DNA from: Amyloporia xantha
Lineage: Eukaryota; Basidiomycota; Agaricomycetes; Polyporales; Adustoporiaceae
Length of the DNA: 64,000 nucleotides
Direction: 5' to 3'
Assembly (NCBI GenBank): GCA_036971615.1
Contig: JAYKKR010000006.1
Coordinates: forward strand, 992,001-1,056,000
Under the pieces are notes generated by a model. It saw nothing but the letters and a program-made list of their open reading frames with translations. It had not been told where the DNA came from and made no database searches. Positions 34,807-47,015 of the stretch are shown one piece after another. The first letter of the stretch is position 1. Each line of letters opens with the position of its first letter. The translations under genes and the position numbers were made by a program.

Positions 34807-36799
34807 CTAGTATCGCTGTGTTTGCACGCCGTCCCCGAGGCCGTACACGTCTTCAGCGAACTCCCCTGTGTATAGCCCGCCCGCGTATTGCTCGTCGTAC
34901 CTGTGGAGTTGCATCTCATGCGGGTACCATCCCTGCTGCGACCCCGAACCCGACCCAGACGGCTCCCCCATCTGCACCTGCGCGTAGTCGTCAACGAGCA
35001 GACCCATTGACGCATACTCCTGCATCTCCGACGGCTGGATGATGGGTCCAGAGTAGGTGAGTGTTGCGTGGCCGACGTGCGCGTACTGCTCAGGGAGCTG
35101 CAGCTGTTCAATCGGCGCGCCCCCGAAGTTGCTGGTGAGGTCGCATTGCTGCTGCACCGGCTCGACCATCTGCCCCTGCTGCATCCAGCCATTGCACGGC
35201 TGCTCCTGGGCCTGCATCTCCGGCTGCTCCTGGGCCTGCATCTCCGGCTGCTCCTGGGCCTGCATCTCCAGCTGCTGTCTGAGCAGCCCTGCGTCGAGTA
35301 CATATGAGAGCACGTGATTCGAGGGTACAGGAGGAGCCGAAATGGCGGAAGTCGAGCCCAACGAGGGAGTCCAGCTGTTGTTGCTATAGTCGTTTGCGGT
35401 GTCGAAAGTCGGTCCATTCACGAACGGCGCGTCGAATGGGAGGGTGGAGATGGGGCTCAGCAAAGAGGAGGGCGTGAACGTGGGCATGTCGCTGAATTCC
35501 TGGAGGCCGAGCGGGCCACCATCGAGCGGGTTGATAGTGAGCGACAGCTGCTGTCGCTGCACCGCGTCACAGGTCGGGAACACCTAAAGAAGAGAGCAAG
35601 AGAACAGGTGTTAATTCAATCAGGTAAGAAGGACGCAAAACATAGGAAGCACTCACGTAGCCCTCCTGCGGCTGCATGAATGGAGAGCCGCCCTGGATGT
35701 ATGCGGGCTCGAAGAGGAAGTCGGGAACTGGTTGCCAGTCGCGCTGCCCAGTCAGTGGCAATGAGGCAGGCACGGGCATAGGCATTGGCAACCGTGCATG
35801 CATGTCCGGCGGCATGGGGTATGTCCATGAAGGATGCAGCTCTGGCTGCACACTCGGCCACGACACATGACTGGCGGAGGTGTTGCGCTGTGCGCGCGAA
35901 ATGTTGCCGACGTGTGATGGCGGGTAGGGGCGGGCTGGCAGCTGGGAGTCGGGGAGAAATGGCAAGGTCGGCAGCCTGATGGGGTTGCGGACCGGGGCAG
36001 AGGATGACTGGCAAAGGCTGCTGTAGTAAGGTGCTGGTTGGTGTGCCGGTGCAGGCCAAGCCCACTGGTCAAGGCCCGTTAAGGGCTCCGGGGTGCTGGC
36101 CACCATACGCTGCCGCTCAACTTCGAGGCGGCGGAGCTGCGCTGACTCATCGCAGCGGTTCTCCTTCTCAGCTGGAATTGGCACCTTGGCCCTTCGCTTG
36201 CTTGCCTTCTTCTCCCCATTGCGAACCGGGCGGAAGCGGTAATTTGGGTGCTTTTTTGCATGCGCATCTTTCTCAACCAGCGCCTTCGCCTCCCAGACCC
36301 GTTTCGCCTCAGGTGGGAGGTCGTGCCATGCATCGCCTATGACGTGAGGATCAGATCAGATAACACAGGGCACAATGGGAGATTTGCTTACCACTCATCC
36401 TCGACAACGATGCATTGTTCTCCTGAATCGAGCCAGGCGCATGATTCTGCTTTACGTAAGCCGATCGAAACAGTATAAAAGCATTGGGGGGACGCGGTAT
36501 GTGCCCCTCCAACTTGCCCGCTCGCCTCGAAGTGGTTTCCGCAGTTGTCTCGGCTGGCACATCGCTCGGTGATGCACACTCTACTGATGGGCCAAGGCCC
36601 ACCTCGGAGTAAAGGTATGACGCTGGGGTCACATTTGGCGCGAAAAGGATCGCGCGCGCAGACGATGAGCTCCCTGCGTACTTTTCAGCTTTGTTGTATG
36701 GCAAACCTGGGGAGTACGAGTGAGCTCACACGTCTGACCGCGATTGTAACAACGCGACGAGGACACCTTTTGGTTACTGCTCGATCGATCGGCAGGCAT
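34807..36799 (-). CDS. HMG-box transcription factor, copy 4, probably functional, altered first donor
   Basis: Exons 2-4 are 36392-36706, 35657-36336 and 34807-35583, all in frame. They carry FAPNVTPASYL, GHIPRPPNAFILFRSAY, DAWHDLPPEAKRVWEAKA, the SLTINPLDGG motif and the tail DVYGLGDGVQTQRY. Exon 1 starts at the ATG at 36799 (MPADRSSSNQKVSSS). The usual donor GTAAGT is missing through a small deletion. A GTTGTT donor at the same phase leaves a 47-nt intron and restores the frame, giving 605 residues. Exon 4 contains three perfect 24 bp repeats encoding EMQAQEQP. If the weak donor is not used, translation stops early. Confidence 0.78.
35198..35269 (-). repeat. Coding minisatellite, three perfect 24 bp copies
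   Basis: Three exact tandem copies that add the octapeptide EMQAQEQP in copy 4. Other HMG copies have a single, related unit. Confidence 0.95.
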
Positions 36800-36919
36800 T
36801 TTGTGTTAGTGTGTGGGGAATAGTAGAAGAGTAGTGTGTGTGTTGTTTTGTATGAGTTGTTGCGCAAACAAGAGAGGGGGTGAGGACGAGCATGAGAAGA
36901 ATCAGACATTTTGCTGTGG

Positions 36920-36928
36920 CCTTTATAC
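36920..36928 (-). promoter_or_regulatory. TATA box of HMG copy 4
   Basis: GTATAAAGG on the minus strand, about 122 bases before the ATG. Confidence 0.6.
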
Positions 36929-38919
36929 TTCTGTCCACATAAGCCCCGGACGCGTTCTCCTACACTTTTCCCGACTAGATGAGCCCCTCCCTTGGCTCGC
37001 CCAGCTCACCGGGCAACTAACCGCTTCTGGCTAGCGCGTATCTCATCTGCACTTCGCCCGATCGCCAATCACCCACAGCTACCTCTACGGAAGTTCCGCA
37101 TCGCCTGTCCCAATCCCCAATTCTACGAACACTCGCCGTCCGCGAGGGCTGGGCCCTACGTGACCAGAGATAACAGGCATCGCGGATGTGCCTGAGCAGG
37201 GATTTCGGCCGAGTCAACCGGGCTGAAAGAGGGAATGTGAAATCTGGAAACACAAGAACAATAGGTCCAGAACGAAAAGTGCTGCAGAGACAATGGAACG
37301 GAGGAAATGGCGAGAAGCGAAATGAAAGAAGGAGTTCATCAGAGATAGACGAGATGAGATTCTCCAACCACGGAACGGATAATCTGAGAGCGGCGAGTGA
37401 CACGTACGTCGCTGAAGCTTGGTGCGGCGTTCGCCGTTAGATTGTCCTGCAGTTCCAGGGTGGCGAATTCGGGATAATCCCCATCAGAGCACATGAGGCA
37501 GCGCCACAGCAGAACAGGTCCACCGGGAGAGTGGTACAGCACACACCGCGTATCGGCAGCGGAAACCACGAGAAATGGAGAGCGAACCTACCCGAGAGTG
37601 TTCAGACCCAGGAGGAAGGACAGAAAGGTCCCACCATATCAGAGCCAATCAACGGTGTGGCTGAGCGGCTCCCATTGTCAAACCCTCTCGCGCATGCGAG
37701 TGGCGGGGTGGTGGTAGCTCCTTACCACTCCTGCGTTTAGTCCGGCCGCCCTGTTCCATCTGCGTCTCTGTCTCTGTCTCTGTCTCTGTCTCTGTCTCTG
37801 TCTCCATCCGCTGGACTGATCGCCCCCGGGAGCCCTGCCGACGCAAGGTCACCAACGCGTCTCGTAGAGCGTGTATAGCCGTAGATTTGGCTGGCTACCG
37901 GCGCGACAGGAAGAGGGGAGGTTGCGGGAGTGTCTTGTCCATTGTGGGCATAAAAATTGCCTGGCACCCTCGTCATGCGCTGCAAGTCCCATCCCTAGGC
38001 CCATCCTACTGAATAGCACGGTTAGCCTGAATTCCGCCACTCCATGATCCGTAATGCTGGGTTTCCGAGGTGGCAGTCAACACCACTCTTTCATTGTGAG
38101 CTGCTACCATTTTCGATACCCTGCGGATTCCTGGTTCTGCATAGGATACCTGCTACGCCTCTCATGGACTGCTTTGCGCATCCGGCCGGCGAGCATGAAG
38201 GTAGAGCCGACGCACTAGCTTCATAGGCATACAGAACAGGGGGAGAAAGTGATATCTTCATCACGGCATAAGTCATACCAGTCGGGACTCAGTAGCCTTC
38301 TTCTTCCTTCCCTCCCCAGCCCGTATGCAAGCGCCAGTCAGAACCGCAGAACTGCAGGGGCCATCTGGGCTTCCAGTAAACACTTGCATTTTTGCATTGA
38401 AACTGGCCGGAGGAGGCAGGAGTAATGAGTGACTGGTAGTAGATGACGACACACATAGGCTCCTGGCTACTAGCACGTCCGTCCTTCCTGAATCGAAGAG
38501 TTCTCTTCTCCGAGTCGATATCAGTGCGAACCTGCGAACATGTTTCACGCCCGCGTGTGCAAGTCTGTTCGTTGGGAAGGGAGCTCCAAGCAGAAAGAGG
38601 CAAGTACAAACTGTAGACTTAAACCAGAGCTCGATGCCTTCTGCGGAACGTTTGCGAGTGCCGCGATAGAGCAGGTTCACGGTGACCGATCAGGCAGGCA
38701 CGTGGCGGGGTCAATGAGGCAGTCTGATCACCGGGGCAGGGCGGACAGACAAAGGAACGGAAGCAAAGTTCAAAACTGTTGACGACCTCGATACCACCCC
38801 GGACGGCTTCCTCAGGACAGTAATGATGATCGACCGTTGTGTGCTTTTTTGTTCGGTTGAGCCGTTCGTTCTGACACCCAAAGCATCTGGGCACTTTGGG
38901 CTTGTCAACGACTATTCCA
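36929..38919. repeat. Long 5' flank shared by HMG units (unit 4)
   Basis: Shared non-genic block, very close to the matching block of unit 5. It includes the TCTCTG microsatellite at 37764-37804 and CAGTCTGATCACCGG at about 38719. Confidence 0.6.
37764..37804. repeat. (GTCTCT)n microsatellite
   Basis: About seven perfect hexamer units. Other units have degenerate versions at the equivalent place (for example 43490-43525). Confidence 0.9.
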
Positions 38920-39903
38920 TTTCACCATGAGAAATGTCTGGCGTGATTATGGTAGAGATGCCTTTGGTGGGTGAGTCAGGGAAGTTAGGAATTATGCTCA
39001 ATCTATGAATCGGCTAACATGAGCCATCTCCTTCCCAGTTTCAATTTGACGAATGGAGCAAAAAAGTCGTGCACAAGACTTTCCTACACTTCGCACTCCG
39101 TACATCCGAGTCGACGATGCGTCTCGTTCTCGACCAAGTGCACGCCCTCACGTACACGACGCCGTCAAGCCAAAGGCGTGCGGATGGAATGTCGATGAAT
39201 TCCCTCGGTGAATGGGGAACACAGGTCTGTAGACTCTACTCTAATCACGAAAATCGCTGTGACTATCATGCGTTCCACAGTTCGGGCTGATTGCAGTAGG
39301 CTTTAGAGCCTCATGGTGTCAAGCAGACGGAACGTCTATCTACGTACCTCACGCGAGATATTGGGGGTGCGATCGAGCAGTATGAGAAGTATGAGCTTGA
39401 GATATAGGACCATGCCGCCACACGGTACGCTCTCCTCTCCGCAGGTTCTTCCAGCCTTCCCTAACTGACATCGACCCGTCCCATGCCCGCCCGCCCAGTA
39501 TTTATCCGGCAGAATCAGCAACGACACGCTCGACTGGGACCGGATGCTCTCCTTTGAGCGCGACACGGGCCCGTACCTGCAATACGCGCACGTCCGGATC
39601 CCTTCCATCTCGCGCAAGGACCCAGAGCTGCTCCCGCTGCCCACATCCAGCCAGATCGACACGGCACTGCTCACGGAGCCCGACGTGGTGAAGGCAAAGA
39701 CAGCACTGCGCACGCACGAGCCGAGGGGGGTCGTGACGTTCGTGTTCTGCCTGAGCCATGCGATCTCGAGCGCGTGGGAGTCGATCATCGTGAAGGGCGA
39801 GGCTGACGTGGAGAAGGCGCGGGTGAGGATGTGGCGATGCAGTTGTTCAGCCTTACAGCTTGAAGGGTGGGCGGGTGGCAGCGCGACAGAGCAGCAGTAT
39901 TGA
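38920..39903 (+). pseudogene. Arginyl-tRNA synthetase pseudogene 1
   Basis: Decayed piece of a class I arginyl-tRNA synthetase. After an acceptor at 39038 come KTFLHFALRTSES and MRLVLDQVHALTYTTP, then a gap where the ATP-binding HVGH segment should be. NSLGEWGTQ and an intron-like stretch follow, then TRDIGG-like and QYEKYE pieces, a stop (GAGATATAG), and [39 protein letters not shown] and SSAWESIIV. The C-terminal end is shortened by a small deletion. Frames change several times. Retained introns show a DNA-level duplicate rather than a retrocopy. It is convergent with HMG copy 5. Confidence 0.82.
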
Positions 39904-40510
39904 TCCTTCCAAATGTCCTGTTACTATATTAGCTTGTCCGCGCATGACGGCCCTCTGCCAAGTCTCAATGGATGTCTTATCTTCATTTGAAGACAATTCA
40001 TTTCAAAACATGTTTCTCCAAGACTTGGGACTCAAAAGCACATAATCACACCGAAAAGATAATCTCGATGTGGCCAGTACATTGCGAGAGCAAGTATACG
40101 GTATTGGCAATGACAGCGATAACAAAAAGCAGGATTGAACATTCAGAGATACAGCATCGCCACTCAATTAGTTAAACGATGCGCTACGAGAACAGACAAT
40201 ATTGTACGGGCATGCACGATAAGAGCTACACAGGTAAATGGCGACAAATGTATATGCGCAGAAGATGGCGCGCGGGGAGACAAGAAAGGAGAAAATACTA
40301 GCGCTACAGTGATGATGAGATGACGATGCGATACAAGCATTGTAAATGCGTGATGAAAGTACAGCTGCACGATGAGGAGAATTATCGCGGTCCGTATTGA
40401 TATCCGATAGTCCTTGGCCCGCTGATAGAAAAATGCGAGGAATAGAGCGGGCCGTGTGCGTCACGTCGTGAGCGCGGCGAAGCGAGGTGGTCGGACATCG
40501 AAGTCCCCGT
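39904..40510. repeat. 3' flank of HMG copy 5
   Basis: Spacer between the synthetase pseudogene and the HMG stop. It includes a TTTGAAGACAATTCATTTC stretch and the usual downstream block from about 40080. The same layout recurs in the three following units. Confidence 0.6.
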
Positions 40511-42502
40511 CTAGTAGCCGTGCGCCTGCGCGCCGTCCCCGAGACCGAGTACGTCCTCAGTGAACTCCCCCTCATAAACCCCTCCCGCATACTGTCCTTC
40601 GTAATCACCCAGCTGCTCCGCGTTCAGGTACCACCCCTGCTGCGACCCCAACCCCGACCCAGACGGCTCCCCCATCTGTATTGGCGCGTAGTCGTCGACG
40701 TGCGTACCCATCGGCGTGTACTCCTGCAGCTCGGATGGCTGTACGATGGTCGAATACGGCGGTGCCGCGCCGCCCACATGTGCGTATTGCTGCAGCTGCA
40801 GCTGCGCGCCGAAGTCGCTCCCGCCGCCGAGGTCGTACTGGTGCTGTACTGGCTCGACCATCGGGCCTTGCTGCATCCAGCCGTCAAACGGCTGCTCCTG
40901 GTTCTGCATCTCCAGCTGCTGCATGAGCAGCCCCGCGTCGAGCGCGTATGAAAACGCGTGCGCCAAGGGTGCAGGAGAACCTGAGATGGCGGAGGTAGAG
41001 CCCGAAGTGGGCGTCCAGCCGTTGTTGCTGCTGGTCGTGGTGTCGAGAACGGGGCCATGTGCGAACGGCGCGTGGTAGGAGAATGCCGAGACAGGGCTTG
41101 GCGCGAAGGGTGGCACGTCACTGTGGTTCTCGATGCCGCAGTCCAAGGGGTCAATCTCGAGGGACAAGCGCTGTCGCAGCATCGGGGGACAAGCCGGGAA
41201 CATCTGGGGGAGAGGGAGAACGAGGTGAGTTCAGGTTCAGTCAGGCGCGAAAGGGAAGAGGCACTCACATAGTCCACTTGGGCCTGCGAGAACGGGTACA
41301 CACCCTGCACGTACGGCGGCTCGAATAATGTCGTGTCCGGCTCAGGGATAGATGACCAGTCGTGTTGCCAGGTAAGTGGCATTGGCGCAGGCACCGGTAT
41401 GTGCAGCGGTAGCTGCATGTTTATGGGATACGTCCACGAGGGACGCAGGGTCGGCTGCACGCTCGAGGTACGGCGGGCAGCAATGTTGCGCATTGCACAC
41501 GAGATATTGCCCACCTGAGACGGCGAGCAGGAGCCTGTGGGCGGAACGGAGGGGGCGAGGAAGGGGAGTGTTGGCAACCTGATTGGGCTGTACCGACCCT
41601 GCGAGGCGACAGGAGCTGAAGAGACACGGCGGTGGCCGCTGTGATAGGAGGCCGGTTGGTGCACCGGTGCAGGGTGCGCCCTTTCTTCGAGGCCCGCGCA
41701 CGATTCGGGTGTATTTGAGGATATGCGCTGCCACTCTGTGTCGACGCGGAGGAGGGTGGCGACGAGTTCGTCGCTCCTCTTCCCCTCCAGCAGTAGTGGC
41801 GCCACCTCGTCGCAGCGCTGCTCCTCCACCATCAACTTCCCCGCCTTTGCCTTCCTTTTTGTAGCTTTCTTCTCCTTGTTGTGTACCGGACGGAATTGGT
41901 AGTCTGGGTACTTTTTGGCATGCTTCTCCTTTTCCACTCGTGCTTTCTCTTCCCATACTTGCTTCTCCTCAGGGTGGAGGCCCTGCCAGTAGTTACCTAT
42001 GATATGAGGGGATTAGATCAGATAATAGAACAATTGGAGACTGGCTTACCAATTATTTTCGATAACGACAAGTTTTCCTGTTGGGTTGGTTCAAGTTCAA
42101 GGAGGTGTTTTGTTTTGGTGAATGCACTCCGGAACAGGATAAAGGCGTTTGGAGGTCGGGGAATGTGCCCTTCCGAGTGACACTTGCCCGAGGGCTCGCG
42201 GCGCCGCGAAGGGGTGGGTGCTAGTTCGGATGTTGAGGGGAGGAGAGTATCGCTCTGCGATGCGTATTCCGACGACGGGCCAGCGCCCGCCTCAGTCTCC
42301 AGGTACGTGCCTGGGGTGACGTTGGGCGCAAACAGGATTGCCCGAGCGGAGAGTGGGGTACCCATGTACCCGTTTGTTTTGGTGTATGGAAATACTGGCA
42401 CGTAAAAGTTAGCTCACACGTCCGAAAGCAATGGTAAAGGCGTGACTTACCATTTCGCGATGAAGACGCCTTTTTGTTGCTGTTGGATCGGTCGGCAGGC
42501 AT
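40511..42502 (-). CDS. HMG-box transcription factor, copy 5, intact
   Basis: Exons 42451-42502, 42050-42394, 41269-41996 and 40511-41203 give 605 residues with every junction in frame. Exon 1: MPADRSNSNKKASSSRN. Exon 2: FAPNVTPGTYLETEAG and the HMG box start GHIPRPPNAFILFRSAF, with LSLSKIIG joined across the intron to NYWQGLHPEEKQVWEEKA. It continues YPDYQFRPVHNKEKKATKRK, then a Pro/Ser-rich middle. Exon 4 holds SLEIDPLDCG, a Gln-rich stretch, QQGWYLNAEQLG and the tail FTEDVLGLGDGAQAHGY. It is a nuclear DNA-binding regulator by family; its targets are unknown. It is the best preserved full-length copy together with copies 1 and 7. Confidence 0.9.
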
Positions 42503-42620
42503 TTCGTGCCATTGAATGGGGAATGATGGAAACGTAGTGTGAGTTGTTGTGTATGAGTTGTTGCGCAAATAAGAGAAGGGATGAGGACGAGCATGAGAAG
42601 AATCAGACATTTTGCTGTGG

Positions 42621-42629
42621 CCTTTATAC
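42621..42629 (-). promoter_or_regulatory. TATA box of HMG copy 5
   Basis: GTATAAAGG on the minus strand, about 122 bases before the ATG. The first 100 bases or so upstream are nearly identical to copy 4. Confidence 0.62.
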
Positions 42630-44799
42630 TTCTGTCCACATAAGCCCCAGACGCGTTCTCCTACATTTTTACCGACTAGATGAGCCCCGTCAGGACCCCA
42701 GACTACACTACTCCCTTGGCTCGCCTAACTCACCGGAAAACTAACTGCTTCTGGCTAGCGCGTATCTCATCTGCACTTCGCCCGATCACCCATCTACCAC
42801 TGTTACCTCCACGGAAGTTCCTCATCGCCTGTCCCAGCCTCCAATTGTATGAGCACCCGCCATTCGCGAGGGCAGCATCATAGTGATCAGATATAGCAGG
42901 CACCGCGGATGTGCCTGAGAAGGGATGTCGGACGAGTCAACCGGGCTGAAAGAGGGAAGGCGAAATCTAGAATCAGCAGAACAATGCGTCCAGAAGGAAA
43001 AGTGTTTCACAGACAATGGAACAGAGGAGACGGAGAGAAGCGAAATGAAGGAAGGACCCCATCAGAGATAGATGACATGAGATTTTCCGACCACGGAACG
43101 GAAAATCGGAGAGCGGCGAGTGACACGTACGGCGCTGAAGCTCGGTACGGCGTTCACCGTTAGATTGTCCTGCAGTTCCAGGGCGACGAGTTCGGGATAA
43201 TCCCCATCAGAGAACATGAGGCAGCGCCACAGCAGAACTGGTCCACCAGAAGAGCGGTACTGCGTATCGGCGGCAGAAATCACGAGAAATGGAGAGCGAG
43301 CCGCTACCCGAGAGTATTCAGACCCAAGAGAGAGGACAGAAGGCCCCCGCCACACCAGAGACAATGGACGGTGTGGCTGAGCGGCTCCCAGTGTCAGACA
43401 CTCTCGCGCGTGCGAGTGGCGGGGTGGTGTCAGCTACTTACCACTCCTGCGTTTGGTCCGGTCGCACTGCTCCGTCTCCGTGTCTTTCTTTTTCTGTTTC
43501 CGTCTCCGTCTCCATGTCTGTCTGCTGGGCTGATCACCCCCGGGAGCCCCGCCAATGCAAGGTCACCAACGCGTCTCGTAGAGCGTGTATAGCCATGAAT
43601 TTGGCTGGCTACCGGCGCGACAGGAAGAGGGGATGTCGCGGGAGTGTATCATCCATTGTGTGTATGGAAAACTGCCTGGCTCCCTCGCTATGCGCTGCAA
43701 GTCCCGTACGCAGTCCCATTCGACCCAATAGCACGGTTAGCATGAGTTCCGTCACTCCGTGATCCGTAATTCTGGGTGTCTGAGGGTGCAGTCAACACCA
43801 CTCTTTTATAGCGAGGTGTATACACCAGATTAGTAATGAGATAGGGCATAACACGGGGACAGGAACAGCTTCAGAGAAGCCTTTCAAAGTGACTGTCTTT
43901 GCAGGGCAGCGACTTTCCGGGATGCCTTCACTGCGGAGGCCCTTGGTCCCACATCTACCCAATAATACCGCAAAGTAGTAATAGTGGGCAACTGTCACTA
44001 TTACTACTCTGGTCATCCCTCCATTGCGAGCTGCTGCGATTTGCCTGACCCCTGCGGATTCCTGATCCTACATAGGATACCCGCTACTCCTCTCAGACTG
44101 CTTTACGCATCCGACTGGTGAGTACGAAGAAAACGAAGCACTAGCGTGGTCAGCATACAGATCGGGGGCAGGGAGTGATATAACGCCATCAGACATACCG
44201 GTCAGTGGCCCTCTTCTTCCTTCCCTGCCCACATGAAAGCACCAGTTAGACCCGCGGAATGGCAGGGACTTTTTCTGTCAGCATTTGCATTTCGCATTTG
44301 CATTGGCTCGATGAAGCAGGAGTGACGAGAGACCAGTAGTAAATAACGACACAACAAGGGTCCTGACTAGTACGTCCGTCCTTCTGAGTCAATATCAGCG
44401 CGAACCTGCGAATATCTTTCATGTCCTCATGCCGCAGTCATTTCGTTGGCAAGAGAGCTCGTAGCAGAGGGATGCAAATAAAAACTGTAGACCTGAACCA
44501 AGGCCCGAGTCTGCTGAAGGAGGACAGGGAAGACAACGCTTGCCTTCTGCGGAAGATTTGCGAGTGCTCCGCTAGTGCAAGTTCACAGTGACCGATCGGG
44601 TAGGCACGTGGCGGGGTCAACGTCTGATCACCGGAGCGGGCAACGGAAGCAAAGTCAATTGTCAAAAGTTAAAACTGTTAACGACCTCGATATCACCCTG
44701 AACGGTCTCATCAGGCCAGTATTGCTGATCGACCGTTGTGTGCTTTTCTATTCGGTTAAGCTGGCATCTGCTCACTTTGGGCTCCTCAATGACTATTTT
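42630..44799. repeat. Long 5' flank shared by HMG units (unit 5)
   Basis: Closest to the unit 4 flank. It has an extra insertion of about 210 bases at 43812-44024 that unit 4 lacks. GTCTGATCACCGG lies at about 44624. Confidence 0.6.
43812..44024. mobile_element. Candidate short MITE
   Basis: Absent from the matching place in unit 4 (near 38085). Its ends show imperfect inverted similarity (ACCAGATTAGTAAT on the left, ACCAGAGTAGTAAT in reverse complement on the right). Inside the right end is a perfect hairpin GTAGTAATAGTG / CACTATTACTAC (43975-44007). No sure target duplication and no coding capacity. Confidence 0.45.
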
Positions 44800-46336
44800 A
44801 TTTCACCATGGTCGTCTGGTATGGTCGCGGTAGAAATGTCTTGGGTAGGTAATTCAGCGTTATGAGTCATGGTAGATCTCTGAATACGCTAACATGAGCC
44901 ATCTCTATCCCAGTTCCAACCCGATGAATGGATCGGAAATGACATGCACCACAAGGCTTTCCTACACTTCACACTCCGTACTACATCGACCTTTGTGCGC
45001 CTTGTTCTTGACGACGTGCACGCCTTCACGTACACGACACCATAAGGCGAATCAGAGTACGGAACAAACACTTCCTGTGAAGGCAAGCGTATCATCATCC
45101 CATCGAATACTCCTCGCCAGAAATCCCTTCACAATTTCATGTCGGCCATCTAGTCACCGAAGTTCGATCATCGGTGCCTTCCTCGCGAATCTCTACAAGG
45201 CATGCGGATGGGAGGTCATCTCGATGACTCGGTGATTGGGGAACACAGGTCCGTAAATTCTGCTTTAATCGCGAAAATGGCTTCTGACCATCAATGCGTC
45301 GCACAGTTTGGGCTGATTGCGATAGGCCTCAACGAATATGGGTTTCGGGAGGAGCTCGAGAAGGACACCATTAAGCACTTATTCGACGTCTACGTGAAGA
45401 TCAAGACGGATGCGGAGAAGGACCCCGCTGTCAAGACGGAGGCGGCGGCATTTTTAAGCGGGTGGAGGACGGCGATGAGCGGATTGGCGGGCATGGCGCG
45501 AGTTGTCGGCGCGCAAGTACGAGGAAGAGTACGCCCGCCTGAACGTCCACCTTGATGTCTACACATGGTAGGGAAGAAGTCGCAGGCGATGGCGCTCGAG
45601 CAACTGCAGGAGATAGGCCTGCCTGATCGACGACCACGAGGGGGCGAAGCTCGCCAACCTGGAGAAACTCGAGCTTGGAATGACCATAGTGGGGAAAAAG
45701 GGTGGGTCCCATGTCGAGTGATGTAGTGCGTGGAGAAGCCCACGATGCTGCGCAGACGGAACGTCTATCTATCTCACGCGAGATATCGGGGGTGCGTTCG
45801 AGCGGTATGAGAAGTACAAGTTCGAGATCTAGGGCATGGCCGCCGAACGGTACGTTATCCTCTCCGCAGTTTCTTCCAGCCTTCCCTAACTAACATCGAC
45901 CCGTCCCGTGCCCACCCGCCCGGTGTTCGTCCTGCAGAATCACCAACTGCACGTTCAACTGGGACCGGATGCTGTCGTTCGAGGATGACATGGGCTCGTA
46001 CCTGCAATACGCGCGCGTCCGGGTCTCCTCTATCTCGCGCAAGAACCCGGCGCTGCTCCTGCTGCCCACACCCAGCCAGATCGGCACGGCGCTGCTCACG
46101 GAATCCGACGTGGGGAAGGCGAAGACAGCGCTGCGCACGCACAAGCCGAGTGGGGCTGTGACGTTTGCGCATGTCGCCTGAGCAATGCGATCTCGAGCAC
46201 ATGGGAGTCGGTCATCGTCGAGGGCGAGGCGGATGTGGAGAAGGCGCGGGCGAGGATGTGGATGTATCTGTGTGCGCGGGACGTGCTGGCGGCGGCGATG
46301 CGGCTCTCGAGCATGAAACTTTTCGAGCAAATGTAG
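44800..46336 (+). pseudogene. Arginyl-tRNA synthetase pseudogene 2, most complete
   Basis: After an acceptor near 44913 it reads FQPDEWIGNDMHHKAFLHFT and VRLVLDDVHAFTYTTP. The ATP-binding motif FHVGHL is present but followed at once by a stop. Next come IIGAFLANLYKACGWEVISM, a GTCCGT-to-GCACAG intron, FGLIAIGLNEYG, KHLFDVYVKIKTDAEKDP, YEEEYARLNVH-like pieces, YLTRDIGGAFERYEKYKFE, a stop, and GMAAER. A stretch of roughly 150 residues (the KMSKS-side part) is missing between KYKFE and GMAAER. The C-terminal anticodon-binding domain has [18 protein letters not shown] and ends near MKLFEQM and a TAG at 46334. Several stops and frameshifts make it non-functional. Confidence 0.86.
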
Positions 46337-47015
46337 GTGATGAAGCTTGGAAGGGTGAAGGGCGTGCGGGTGGGTGGCAGCGTGACAGAGCAGCAGTGTG
46401 GATGCTTTGTAATGTCCCGTTATTACATCGACAGTTGTTGCGCGCATAATGGCGCTCTACAAGTCTCAATGAATATCTTATGCTAATTTGAAGACAATTC
46501 ATTTCATGTCGTGTTTCTCCAAGACTTAGTACTCAGAAAGCATATAATCACACCGAAAAGATAGACTTGAGATGCGAGAACAAGTACAGAGTATTGACGA
46601 GAACAAATCTACAGTATTGACGATGAGAAGAAATAGAATAGCTAGAGATACACCAGCGCGAGATCCAGCTAGTCGAAGAAATATGCTATGAGAACAGATA
46701 TTACTGTACGGGTATACACGATAAGAGCTACAAAGGTAGATGGCGGCAAATGTATATGCACCGACGATGACGTATGGAGACACAACAGAGGAGAAAATAC
46801 TAGGGCTACACAGTGATGATGAGATGACGATGCGATACAAACTTTGTAGATGCGTAATGTGAATATAGCTACAGAATAAGGAGAATTACTGCGGTCCGTA
46901 TTGATATCCGGTAGTCCCTGGCCCGCCGATAGAAGAATGCGAGGAATAGGGCGGGCCGTGTGCGTCATGTCGTGAGCGCGCCGCGGCGAGGTGGTCGGAC
47001 AGTCGAAGTCCCCGT
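46337..47015. repeat. 3' flank of HMG copy 6
   Basis: Spacer between pseudogene 2 and the HMG stop, with the same order of blocks as the copy 5 flank. Confidence 0.6.
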
